Source: JAPHTQ01 sp050287105 (GTDB lineage: Bacteria > Pseudomonadota > Gammaproteobacteria > Thiohalomonadales > Thiohalomonadaceae). Taken from it: a stretch of 23,753 nt of DNA. The stretch covers positions 1-23,753 of the forward strand of contig JBNKBG010000037.1 in assembly GCA_050287105.1 (NCBI GenBank), given 5' to 3'. The position numbers and the translations under genes were made by a program. The notes under the pieces are model-generated. The model was not told where the DNA came from, did no database searches, and was given only the letters and a program-made list of their open reading frames with translations. Positions 1-6,668 of the stretch are shown one piece after another (within the stretch, counting starts at the first letter, position 1; every line of letters begins with the position of its first letter).

Positions 1-369
1 CAGTGCGTCGAAGATACCGCGGACATGCGCAGGAATCACATGAAATACCTGCTCAAGCACCGCAACGAGACCATGCGCGAAGGTATTCGTACCAAGCAGC
101 ACAGCCTGAAAGAGTGTCTGGAGTGCCACGTGCCTGCCGACACCGGTGCACAACAGGCAAGTAGCGAAGGCGATCACTTCTGCATGAACTGCCACAGCTA
201 CGTCGGTGTCAGCCTCGACTGCTTCGAGTGCCACAACACCCGGCCGCAAAAATCCGCACAGTTTCATCCGCTGGTTAGCCCGGCGATGAAGGCGCTGAAA
301 TCCCAACCCTCCGCCGAGACACTCAATCAACTCGCAGCGGGTGAGACCCAAACAGGTGCCATGCAATGA
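1..369 (+). CDS. dsrJ: DsrJ, triheme c-type cytochrome (5' end missing)
   Basis: The reading frame is open from base 1, so the signal peptide/anchor and start lie outside the window; 122 residues are visible. Three haem-binding CxxCH motifs are present: CLECH (visible residues 39-43), CMNCH (61-65) and CFECH (74-78). DsrJ is the periplasmic triheme cytochrome of the DsrMKJOP complex, which links periplasmic redox chemistry to cytoplasmic sulfur oxidation. The stretch CVEDTADMRRNHM at the very start matches the region of A. vinosum DsrJ that carries a cysteine acting as a distal haem ligand, so Cys2 here is the likely equivalent; that assignment rests on recalled family knowledge. The stop overlaps the dsrO start (ATGA), implying translational coupling. 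A frame-internal ATG at 25 is not the true start, because the conserved Cys precedes it. Confidence 0.93.
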   Translation, partial: QCVEDTADMRRNHMKYLLKHRNETMREGIRTKQHSLKECLECHVPADTGAQQASSEGDHFCMNCHSYVGVSLDCFECHNTRPQKSAQFHPLVSPAMKALKSQPSAETLNQLAAGETQTGAMQ

Positions 370-1136
370 GTGATAGCAAGCATACGGACCCGTCACGCCG
401 CGAATTCTTCAGCAATGGCGCCAAGCTCGCCGCTGCTGTGACCCTCGCTCCAGGCGTATTGCTCTACAGTGCCGCTCAGGCACGCCCGGCCGATCAGGCT
501 GCCAGCAGCGATGTTCGCTGGGGCATGCTGGTCGACACCACCAAATGCTCGAAAGATTGCAACGCCTGCGTCAGTGCCTGCCAGCAGGAGAACGGCTGGG
601 GCGCAGCAGGTTCTGCCAAAGAAGAACACTCCAGCGCCAACCAGCAATCCCAGTGGATTCGCAAGGTTGAGCTGCGCAATACCAGCACCGGACATGTGCA
701 GTCACTGCCGATGATGTGCCAGCATTGCGAAAACCCACCCTGTGTCGATGTCTGCCCGACCGGTGCTTCCATGAAGCGTGCCGACGGCATTGTCCTGGTG
801 GACCGCCACATCTGCATCGGCTGTCGCTACTGCATGATGGCCTGCCCTTACAAGGCGCGCTCCTTCGTTCACGAAGAGCTGCACAACCAGAGCCCCAATG
901 CCCCGCGTGGCAAGGGTACCGTTGAAGCCTGCACCCTCTGCGTACACAAACTGGATAACGGTGATGGCACTACCGCCTGTGCCGCAGCGTGTAACAGCAG
1001 CGGTAACAAAGCGATCCTGGTCGGTGATCTGAAAGATCCCAACAGCGAAATCGCCCAGGCAGTCGCCAGCTACACCACCACCCAGGTACGTGCCGACCTC
1101 GGTCTTAACACCGGCGTCCGCTACCGCGGTATCTGA
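366..1136 (+). CDS. dsrO: DsrO, Tat-exported periplasmic four-cluster ferredoxin
   Basis: This is the iron-sulfur electron carrier of the DsrMKJOP complex, 256 residues. The N-terminus holds a twin-arginine signal (SRREFF at residues 10-15, then a hydrophobic stretch ending near AAQA at 36-39), so the protein is exported folded. Sixteen cysteines form four clusters of ligands: C61/C65/C68/C72, C118/C121/C126/C130, C150/C153/C156/C160 and C189/C192/C205/C209. That is the pattern for four [4Fe-4S] centres in the DmsB/HybA-type ferredoxin family. It starts inside the dsrJ stop (ATGA) and ends 14 bases before dsrP, fitting the dsrJOP order. DsrO is expected to pass electrons between DsrJ and the membrane quinone module DsrP. 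Confidence 0.95.
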   Translation: MSDSKHTDPSRREFFSNGAKLAAAVTLAPGVLLYSAAQARPADQAASSDVRWGMLVDTTKCSKDCNACVSACQQENGWGAAGSAKEEHSSANQQSQWIRKVELRNTSTGHVQSLPMMCQHCENPPCVDVCPTGASMKRADGIVLVDRHICIGCRYCMMACPYKARSFVHEELHNQSPNAPRGKGTVEACTLCVHKLDNGDGTTACAAACNSSGNKAILVGDLKDPNSEIAQAVASYTTTQVRADLGLNTGVRYRGI

Positions 1137-1150
1137 AGGAAGGGTAGAAG

Positions 1151-2362
1151 ATGAAGAAACCACTGTTTACACAAATCGAGGCAGGCGCCGGTTTTTATGC
1201 CCTGCTGCTGGCCCTTGGTGCGGTGATCGCGGTCGGTATGCTGGCGGTCTACCACATGGAGCACAACGGCCACTGGGTCACCGGCATGAGCCAACAGATC
1301 GTCTGGGGCATGCCACACGTGTTCGCCATCTTTCTCATCGTTGCCGCTTCCGGTGCGCTGAACGTCGCCTCCATCGGCTCGGTCTTCGGCAAGAAGATCT
1401 ACAAACCGCTGGCGCCGCTCTCCGGTCTGCTCGCCATCACCCTGCTGTTGGGTGGTCTGACCATCCTGGTGCTCGACCTGGGCCGTCCGGATCGCCTTAT
1501 CGTGGCGATGACCCACTACAACTTCAAATCGATCTTCGCCTGGAACATCATTCTTTATAATGGTTTCCTCGGCCTGGTCGCGGTCTACCTCTGGACCATG
1601 ATGGAGAAGCGGATGAACCGCTTCACCCATGCAGTCGGCTTCGCCGCCTTCGTCTGGCGTCTGATCCTCACCACCGGTACCGGTTCTATCTTCGGCTTCC
1701 TCGTCGCCCGCGCTGGTTACGACGCCGCCATCATGGCACCGATGTTCATCGTCATGTCCTTCTCCTTCGGCCTGGCGATCTTCTTGCTGGTACTGATGGC
1801 CACCTACAAGTTGACCGGTCGCCCGCTGGGGGACGTGATCCTCAAGCGACTGAAGAACCTGCTCGGCGTCTTCATCGGCGGCGCGATCTACTTCGTCGCA
1901 GCGATGCACCTGACCAATCTCTACGCCACCGAGCACCACGGTGTTGAGGCCTTCATCCTGCGCGATGGCGGCATCTACACCAGCCTGTTCTGGTACGGCT
2001 ATGTGCTGCTTGGCACGCTGGTTCCGCTGGCCCTGCTCTACGCACCCGCCAACGGCGTGAAGCGTGGCAGCATCGTCCTCGCCTCCCTGCTGACCATGCT
2101 TGGTGGCTTTGCCCTGATCTACGTCATCGTCATCGGCGGCCAGGCCTTCCCCCTGCAGATGTTCCCCGGCTATGAGATCAGCAGCAGCTTCGAGGGTGGC
2201 GTGAACTCCGCGCTCTACGCCTACAACCCCACCATTTACGAAACCCTGTTGGGTTTTGCGGGTGTCGCCCTCACCCTGGTAATGACTGTGGTAGCAATGA
2301 AAAACCTGCGTTTTCTCCCCGCCAGCCTGGCTGACGCGGATGTAGATCCCCACGCAAAATAA
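1151..2362 (+). CDS. dsrP: DsrP, NrfD-family integral membrane quinone-interacting subunit
   Basis: A 403-residue, very hydrophobic protein with about ten predicted membrane spans, in the size range of the NrfD/PsrC family. In DsrMKJOP it is the membrane subunit thought to exchange electrons between the quinone pool and DsrO. The ATG at 1151 has a good ribosome-binding site (AAGGAAGG about 10 bases upstream). It is the last gene of this dsr transcription unit, because a clear intrinsic terminator follows 25 bases after the stop. In A. vinosum dsrN follows dsrP directly; here dsrN lies 6.6 kb further on. The opposite strand carries a long open frame over this gene, which is a composition artefact. 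Confidence 0.94.
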   Translation: MKKPLFTQIEAGAGFYALLLALGAVIAVGMLAVYHMEHNGHWVTGMSQQIVWGMPHVFAIFLIVAASGALNVASIGSVFGKKIYKPLAPLSGLLAITLLLGGLTILVLDLGRPDRLIVAMTHYNFKSIFAWNIILYNGFLGLVAVYLWTMMEKRMNRFTHAVGFAAFVWRLILTTGTGSIFGFLVARAGYDAAIMAPMFIVMSFSFGLAIFLLVLMATYKLTGRPLGDVILKRLKNLLGVFIGGAIYFVAAMHLTNLYATEHHGVEAFILRDGGIYTSLFWYGYVLLGTLVPLALLYAPANGVKRGSIVLASLLTMLGGFALIYVIVIGGQAFPLQMFPGYEISSSFEGGVNSALYAYNPTIYETLLGFAGVALTLVMTVVAMKNLRFLPASLADADVDPHAK

Positions 2363-2387
2363 CCGCAGGGTTTTTCAGTAGTACGCG

Positions 2388-2423
2388 CACCGATGTCGTC
2401 GTAAGACGCATCGGTGTTTTTTT
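2388..2423 (+). terminator. Intrinsic terminator of the dsr operon
   Basis: The arms CACCGATG (2388-2395) and CATCGGTG (2409-2416) pair perfectly. Inside, CGTC (2397-2400) pairs with GACG (2405-2408) around a GTAA (GNRA-type) loop, leaving one bulged T. Seven T residues follow (2417-2423). It lies 25 bases after dsrP and so ends the dsrJOP transcript before the rim cluster. Confidence 0.92.
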
Positions 2424-2479
2424 ATGCCCTTCCTTTCCACTCGATTGCAACATTTCAATAGCCTTTCAACCTTTTGGTT

Positions 2480-2485
2480 TATACT
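2480..2485 (+). promoter_or_regulatory. Possible -10 element of the protease-rimK cluster
   Basis: TATACT matches the -10 consensus at five of six positions and sits only seven bases before the ATG at 2492. If used, the transcript would have an extremely short or no leader, and no Shine-Dalgarno sequence is visible there. No well-spaced -35 box is seen. Confidence 0.3.
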
Positions 2486-2491
2486 CAGCGC

Positions 2492-2941
2492 ATGAGTCAG
2501 ACAAACAACATTATCGGTTGGCGTGAGTGGGTTTCACTACCCGAACTCGGGATCGAACGCATTAAAGTGAAAGTGGATACCGGCGCCCGCACCTCCGCGA
2601 TCCACGCCTTTGAGGTCGAGGAATTTTTTGAAGCCGGGGTGAAAATGGTTCGCTTCTCACTCCACCCGTTGCAAAAACGTAATGATATTGTGCAAACCTG
2701 TGTCGCCCCGGTAGTGGATGAACGCATGGTAAGTGACTCAGGTGGGCATCGGGAAAAGCGCTATGTGATTCGCAGCCAGATACTTCTTGGCGAACATCAG
2801 TGGCCCATCGAAATCACCCTGACCAATCGCGACACCATGCTGTTTCGCATGTTATTGGGACGCACCGCACTGGCCGGGAAATTTTTAATTCAGCCTGAAT
2901 CTTCCTACCTCTTTGGAAAACCGAAGCACCTAACGAGATGA
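2492..2941 (+). CDS. Retropepsin-like 'ATP-dependent zinc protease' family protein associated with RimK
   Basis: A 149-residue protein of the DUF785/RimK-associated protease family, structurally related to retropepsin-type aspartic proteases. The signature is KVDTGARTSAIHA near residues 27-39 (D-T-G-A active-site-like motif). A second family block, LLGRTALAGKFLI, lies near the C-terminus. The frame extends upstream to a TTG at 2474, but the ATG at 2492 gives the usual N-terminus. It ends four bases before rimK, so the two are cotranscribed. In Pseudomonas fluorescens a comparable gene (rimB of rimABK) is reported to act against RimK modification of ribosomal protein S6. Whether this protein cleaves S6 glutamate tails is inference. 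The product is probably cytoplasmic (no signal peptide). Confidence 0.83.
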   Translation: MSQTNNIIGWREWVSLPELGIERIKVKVDTGARTSAIHAFEVEEFFEAGVKMVRFSLHPLQKRNDIVQTCVAPVVDERMVSDSGGHREKRYVIRSQILLGEHQWPIEITLTNRDTMLFRMLLGRTALAGKFLIQPESSYLFGKPKHLTR

Positions 2942-2945
2942 TGTT

Positions 2946-3851
2946 ATGAAAATCGCCATTCTTTCGCGCAACCGCAAACTCTATTCGACACGTCGATTAG
3001 TGGAAGCGTGTGAACAACGCGGCCACGAAGTGCACGTCATCGACACCCTGCGCTGCTACATGAATATCACCTCGGATAGACCTGAACTGCACTACAAGGG
3101 CGAGGACCTGGTCGGTTTCGATGCGGTCATTCCCCGCATCGGTGCCTCGATTACCTTTTATGGCACGGCGGTATTGCGTCAATTCGAAATGATGGGGGTA
3201 TTTCCTGTGAGTGAATCGGTGGCGATTAGCCGCTCTCGCGACAAATTACGCTCACTGCAACTGCTGTCACGCGATGGCATTGGCCTGCCCAAGACCGGTT
3301 TTGCCAACTCACCCGACGATGTTCAGGATCTGATCAAGATGGTCGGCGGCGCACCGCTGGTGATCAAATTACTGGAAGGGACCCAGGGTATCGGTGTGGT
3401 ACTGGCTGAAACCAAAAAGGCGGCAGAGAGTGTGATTGAAGCCTTTATGGGATTAAAGGCCAACATTCTGGTACAGGAGTTTATCCAGGAGGCAGGCGGC
3501 TCAGATATCCGCTGTTTTGTTATCGATGGCAAGGTGGTGGCGGCGATGATGCGCCAGGCTCCTGAGGGCGAGTTTCGTTCCAATCTGCACCGTGGCGGCA
3601 AGGCTACCCTGGTCAAATTAACCCCCAAAGAGCGTGCCACCGCCGTGAGAGCCGCCAAGGTAATGGGGCTCAACGTTGCCGGTGTCGACATTCTGCGCTC
3701 TGAGCGCGGCCCGCTGGTTATGGAGGTTAACTCCTCTCCAGGACTGGAAGGGATCGAGGCCGCAACCGGTAAAGATGTGGCGGGAATGATTGTCGAATTT
3801 ATCGAGAAAAACGCCAAACCCCACAAGACCAAGACCCGTGGCAAAGGTTAA
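2946..3851 (+). CDS. rimK: RimK, ribosomal protein S6 glutamate ligase (ATP-grasp)
   Basis: A 301-residue ATP-grasp ligase that adds glutamate residues to the C-terminus of ribosomal protein S6; E. coli RimK is about 300 residues. The N-terminal domain starts MKIAILSRNRKLYSTRRL. The ATP-grasp core carries K141 and the glycine loop EGTQGIGVVL (144-153), the strand LVQEFI (175-180), D248, and the metal-binding segment MEVNSSPG (259-266, with E260 and N262). The C-terminus is lysine-rich. It follows the retropepsin-like gene by four bases and overlaps the next gene, consistent with a three-gene modification operon. Confidence 0.93.
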   Translation: MKIAILSRNRKLYSTRRLVEACEQRGHEVHVIDTLRCYMNITSDRPELHYKGEDLVGFDAVIPRIGASITFYGTAVLRQFEMMGVFPVSESVAISRSRDKLRSLQLLSRDGIGLPKTGFANSPDDVQDLIKMVGGAPLVIKLLEGTQGIGVVLAETKKAAESVIEAFMGLKANILVQEFIQEAGGSDIRCFVIDGKVVAAMMRQAPEGEFRSNLHRGGKATLVKLTPKERATAVRAAKVMGLNVAGVDILRSERGPLVMEVNSSPGLEGIEAATGKDVAGMIVEFIEKNAKPHKTKTRGKG

Positions 3852-4902
3852 CCAGCAAAAACTGGTGATCGGCGGCATCACCATCGCACCGGGCAGCCGC
3901 CAAAGTATCGATCTGCCCATCGCCAGACTCCATACCCACACCCCGTTGGTGATGCCGGTACAGGTGGTCAGAGGCCGGCGCGATGGACCGATACTTTTCG
4001 TCAGCGCCGCAATCCATGGCGACGAACTCAACGGTGTCGAGATCATCCGTCGACTGTTACAGCAAAAGAGTCTCAATAAAATACGCGGCACCCTCGTTGC
4101 CATCCCCATCGTCAATCTCTACGGCGTCATCAACCACTCCCGTTACCTTCCTGATCGGCGTGATCTGAACCGCAGCTTCCCCGGCTCGGAACGCGGCTCC
4201 CCCGCCAGCCGACTGGCCTACAAGTTTATGCATGAAATCGTTGCCAACTGTACCCACGGCATCGACATCCACACAGGCGCCATGCATCGCAACAACCTGC
4301 CACAGGTCCGTGCCAATCTTGAGCACGAAGAGACCAACAAACTGGCTCGCGCCTTTGGCACCCCGGTTATCCTCAATTCCGATCTCCGCGACGGCTCGCT
4401 CCGTCAGTCTGCCGCCGAGTACGGCATTCCCATGCTGCTTTACGAAGCGGGTCAGGCACTACAGTTTGATGAGCTCTCCATTCGCGCCGGCGTAAAGGGC
4501 ATTATCAGCGTCATGCGCGAACTGGAGATGCTGAGTCCCAGTCGCTCACGCCACAAAGTGACTATCGAACCATTGGTTGCTCGCTCATCGCAATGGGTAC
4601 GCGCCCCTGAGAGCGGCATCTTCCGCGCCTTCACCGCTTTGGGAACCAAGGTCAACAAAGGTGACCTCCTCGGCATGATCGACTCCCCCTACGGTGACAG
4701 CGAAGCCGAAGTGATCTCCAGCACCAGCGGCCTGGTGATCGGCCGCACCAACCTGCCCCTGATCAATGAAGGGGATGCACTGTTTCACATCGCCCGCTTC
4801 TCCGGCGTGAAAGATGCGGCGGACAAGGTTGAAGAATTTACCGAGGCGCATTTTCCTGCGGATGAGGAGGATGATATGTATGAGGATCCGCAGATTATTT
4901 AG
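3838..4902 (+). CDS. Succinylglutamate desuccinylase/aspartoacylase (AstE/AspA) family hydrolase
   Basis: A zinc carboxypeptidase-fold hydrolase of the M14/AstE-aspartoacylase superfamily, about 354 residues from the chosen start. The zinc-binding motif is HGDELNG, followed by RDLNRSFPG (substrate-binding Asn-Arg) and DIHTG with the second zinc-ligand histidine. A C-terminal beta-rich domain (from about RAPESGIFRAF) resembles a biotinyl/lipoyl-like fold seen in this family. I chose GTG at 3838, overlapping the rimK stop by 14 bases, because the protein then begins MAKVNQQKLVIGG as in typical relatives. A TTG at 3790 in the same frame would add 16 residues from inside rimK. The recurrent pairing with RimK suggests amide-bond hydrolysis on a glutamylated or acylated substrate, but the substrate is unknown. 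Confidence 0.82.
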   Translation: MAKVNQQKLVIGGITIAPGSRQSIDLPIARLHTHTPLVMPVQVVRGRRDGPILFVSAAIHGDELNGVEIIRRLLQQKSLNKIRGTLVAIPIVNLYGVINHSRYLPDRRDLNRSFPGSERGSPASRLAYKFMHEIVANCTHGIDIHTGAMHRNNLPQVRANLEHEETNKLARAFGTPVILNSDLRDGSLRQSAAEYGIPMLLYEAGQALQFDELSIRAGVKGIISVMRELEMLSPSRSRHKVTIEPLVARSSQWVRAPESGIFRAFTALGTKVNKGDLLGMIDSPYGDSEAEVISSTSGLVIGRTNLPLINEGDALFHIARFSGVKDAADKVEEFTEAHFPADEEDDMYEDPQII

Positions 4903-5426
4903 GTGTCGCTTCGCGACGGTTTTGTGGTCATTCCGGCGCAGGTTTCGTAGGCTGGGCAGTGATGCCCAGCATTGATGGGTATTCCGGCTTCCGCCGTAAT
5001 CCAGGTGAGTCGCTACGCGACCTTCTAATCTTGAAAGCGGGGTCTCGCCCCCGCGGGCGAGGTACTTTCTTATGGCGATAAGACGGTTTTGCCGGGAGCA
5101 AAACCGGGCGCACGAAGTGCGCCTGAAAGGCACGCGCCATGGACGGCGCGTGTCCAAGTACCCAAAGGCCGCTCCTGCGCATCCATGCGCCCGCGACATT
5201 AGTACGTCCCTGTACGTCAAACGCTCCCGAAATTTCCGCCCCTTCGGGGTTCCCTCCGTTGCTCGCTCCGATCGGGCGTTGCAGACAGGTCGTCCATGGC
5301 CTGACTGCAACGTTGCGCACCTCCTGTGCGCAACCCTGACGGGCTATTCCTCCCTCCACTCCGCTACTCGGCGGAATTGACGGGCCCAAAACCACTTCGT
5401 TGTGAATCAACGAAAACACTCCACAA
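4903..5426. repeat. Non-coding, repeat-dense stretch with about a dozen successive hairpins
   Basis: No credible gene is present; short open frames here have no domain or good start. The stretch starts with the 13-mer hairpin GTCGCTTCGCGAC (4905-4917, followed by GGTTTT). Next are GCTGGGCA/TGCCCAGC (4951-4970), ATTCCGGC/GCCGTAAT (4981-5000) and GTCGCTACGCGAC (5009-5021). A closely packed series follows: CTCGCCC/GGGCGAG (5044-5061), CGGTTTTGC/GCAAAACCG (5084-5106), GGCGCAC/GTGCGCC (5107-5123), CACGCGCC/GGCGCGTG (5131-5152), GCGCAT/ATGCGC (5177-5190), a CCCC/GGGG stem near 5240-5250, GTTGCAG/CTGCAAC (5278-5311, with an inner CAGG/CCTG), GTTGCGCAC/GTGCGCAAC (5312-5334) and CCGC/GCGG (5361-5374). 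Together this looks like a dispersed intergenic repeat cluster rather than a degraded gene. Confidence 0.75.
4905..4924 (+). terminator. Possible weak terminator after the rim cluster
   Basis: Hairpin GTCGC-TTC-GCGAC (4905-4917) followed by GGTTTT lies immediately after the stop of the AstE-like gene. The stem is only five base pairs and the T-run is four, so it would be a weak terminator. The same 13-mer occurs inverted at 7926-7938, so it may simply be a dispersed repeat. Confidence 0.35.
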
Positions 5427-5455
5427 TTGAGCCCTCCTCACTCACGTGCTATAAC
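5427..5455 (+). promoter_or_regulatory. Promoter of the GIY-YIG/HEPN-like islet
   Basis: TTGAGC (5427-5432, -35) and TATAAC (5450-5455, -10) are separated by exactly 17 bases. It lies 34 bases before the ATG at 5490, with a GGGAGG ribosome-binding site (5470-5475) in between. It begins where the hairpin cluster ends, so the islet has its own sigma-70-type promoter. Confidence 0.65.
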
Positions 5456-5489
5456 CGCAAGACATCACAGGGAGGAACGACAGTGCTCA

Positions 5490-6113
5490 ATGGAACCCGC
5501 CCCCATGACCGAAAATACCGTGCTATACGGATTCCGCCTAGCACGTTATCTTCGGTATCCATCTAACACACTGTTAGGCATCAAAATGCGCGATAGAGAT
5601 AGCATACGCACTATTCAGCAAATCACCGCAGGCAATAGAATTGCACTGCCGAGCACGCCCGGTGTTTATGCATTCTGGTGGGTAGGCAATCGGCAGCAGT
5701 TATTGAATTCGAACAGGCAAATCATACTTAAAGGCCCAAACAAGCAGCCAGTAGAGGTCGAGTACCGTGATTGGTGGCCAGATAATCTAGTGTATCCATG
5801 CCTGTACGTTGGTAAATCAACAAATATACGCAACCGCTTTTCACTACACCTAAAACGTGGTTCACCTGGCAGGCTGCATGATGCCCATCCACGCAATCAC
5901 AAGGCAGCCCCAAAAACAACATCGTGCCAGTTGCGCTGGGGAATTGAGCATATATTCCCCAACGATAATAACCCTCTGGCGCTAGTCAATACGTCAGTTG
6001 GTTTTTCATACCGCGATGACTTTGATGACAATGCAATTGCAGAAAGATTCTTTGAAGAAGATCGCTTGATTGGCACATGGCGCCCTTGGTTCAACATTGA
6101 TTCGGAACGTTAA
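5490..6113 (+). CDS. GIY-YIG superfamily protein (putative nuclease)
   Basis: A 207-residue protein with the GIY-YIG layout: PGVYAFWW (57-64) as the first motif and CLYVGKSTNIRNRFSLHL (104-121) as the second, including Tyr106, Gly108, Arg114/Arg116 and His120. A later glutamate in AERFFEED (184-191) fits the metal-binding Glu, and WRPWFNID (197-204) resembles the C-terminal Asn segment of the family. About 40 residues separate the two tyrosine motifs, longer than in small GIY-YIG nucleases. I chose ATG 5490 because of GGGAGG 14 bases upstream; ATG 5505 is an alternative, and the TTG at 5427 lies in the -35 box. Six bases separate it from the next gene. It is AT-richer than the core genes, suggesting acquisition. 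The target is unknown. Confidence 0.62.
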   Translation: MEPAPMTENTVLYGFRLARYLRYPSNTLLGIKMRDRDSIRTIQQITAGNRIALPSTPGVYAFWWVGNRQQLLNSNRQIILKGPNKQPVEVEYRDWWPDNLVYPCLYVGKSTNIRNRFSLHLKRGSPGRLHDAHPRNHKAAPKTTSCQLRWGIEHIFPNDNNPLALVNTSVGFSYRDDFDDNAIAERFFEEDRLIGTWRPWFNIDSER

Positions 6114-6119
6114 AAATGA

Positions 6120-6623
6120 ATGGAGCCCAATCAAATGGATGATCTAGAGAAACTTGTGAACGACAAAGAATTTGAGCGCTTTCAGGCCGCCACTGGCAAA
6201 GAGAACGACCCAATTATACTTCTATTAAGATCACATTTATACTCGGAAAGTCTTCTTGAACGTATCATCACTTTCATGCTGCCACGCGGCGATAAGTTAA
6301 TCGAAAACGGAAATCTTACCTACCACAACAAGCTTGTTGTAGTTGAAGCACTTGACTGCTTACCTGATATAATTGTCTCGTCACTACGAAACTTAAACAA
6401 AGTCCGCAATCAATGTGCGCACGAGCTAAATAGAAAAATTACAGATGGAGATATCACAAGAATCGGCAGCCCTCTCGGAAAGGAATTTACACGACTCAAA
6501 CGTAAAGCAAAATTTGATGACACGCTACTTCTGCGCTTTATAGTTGCTTTCATTTGTGGGCACATGTCAACCATCTGCCTAACTGCGGAGCACACTGAGA
6601 TAAATCAAATAAAACAGAATTAA
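6120..6623 (+). CDS. Small protein with an Rx4H motif (HEPN/DUF4145 or MltR-like), function unknown
   Basis: A 167-residue, predicted all-helical, soluble protein. The segment VRNQCAHE contains R96-N-x-x-x-H101, the Rx4-6H motif of HEPN-fold ribonucleases, also found in DUF4145 and MltR-like proteins (known for 'RN..AH'). The helix before it (DCLPDIIVSSLRNLNKVRNQCAH is residues 79-101) and the one after fit a HEPN helical bundle. It starts six bases after the GIY-YIG gene, so the two are cotranscribed. Base composition is AT-rich (24 G+C of 60 in 6181-6240). Ribonuclease activity is only a possibility; many DUF4145/MltR proteins have no known activity. No antitoxin-like partner other than the GIY-YIG protein is next to it. 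Confidence 0.5.
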   Translation: MEPNQMDDLEKLVNDKEFERFQAATGKENDPIILLLRSHLYSESLLERIITFMLPRGDKLIENGNLTYHNKLVVVEALDCLPDIIVSSLRNLNKVRNQCAHELNRKITDGDITRIGSPLGKEFTRLKRKAKFDDTLLLRFIVAFICGHMSTICLTAEHTEINQIKQN

Positions 6624-6644
6624 GTGGGGTGAATCAAGTGGGGT
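6622..6644 (+). repeat. Direct repeat AAGTGGGGT x2 at the islet's downstream edge
   Basis: AAGTGGGGT occurs at 6622-6630 and 6636-6644, separated by GAATC, overlapping the stop of the HEPN-like gene and continuing CAGATGAAACTT. I recall TGGGGTCAGA-type sequences flanking mobile or REP-like elements in proteobacteria, but cannot confirm that here. It may mark one edge of the inserted islet. Confidence 0.4.
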
Positions 6645-6668
6645 CAGATGAAACTTAACGCTTAGTTT

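Noticed and set aside
1121..2353. 410-codon open frame on the minus strand opposite dsrP
   Set aside because: The translation is a low-complexity mix of D, E, G, H and Q and mirrors hydrophobic codons of dsrP; it is a composition artefact.
5044..5374. Hairpin series considered as a CRISPR array
   Set aside because: There is no repeated direct-repeat unit or even spacing; every stem differs, and no cas gene is nearby.
5072..5380. About 100-codon open frames in the hairpin stretch
   Set aside because: They run across successive perfect inverted repeats, have no domain or usable start, and both strands are equally open.
5427..5489. TTG at 5427 as start of the GIY-YIG protein
   Set aside because: It coincides with the -35 box of a well-formed promoter, and the added 21 residues have no family support; the ribosome-binding site favours ATG 5490.
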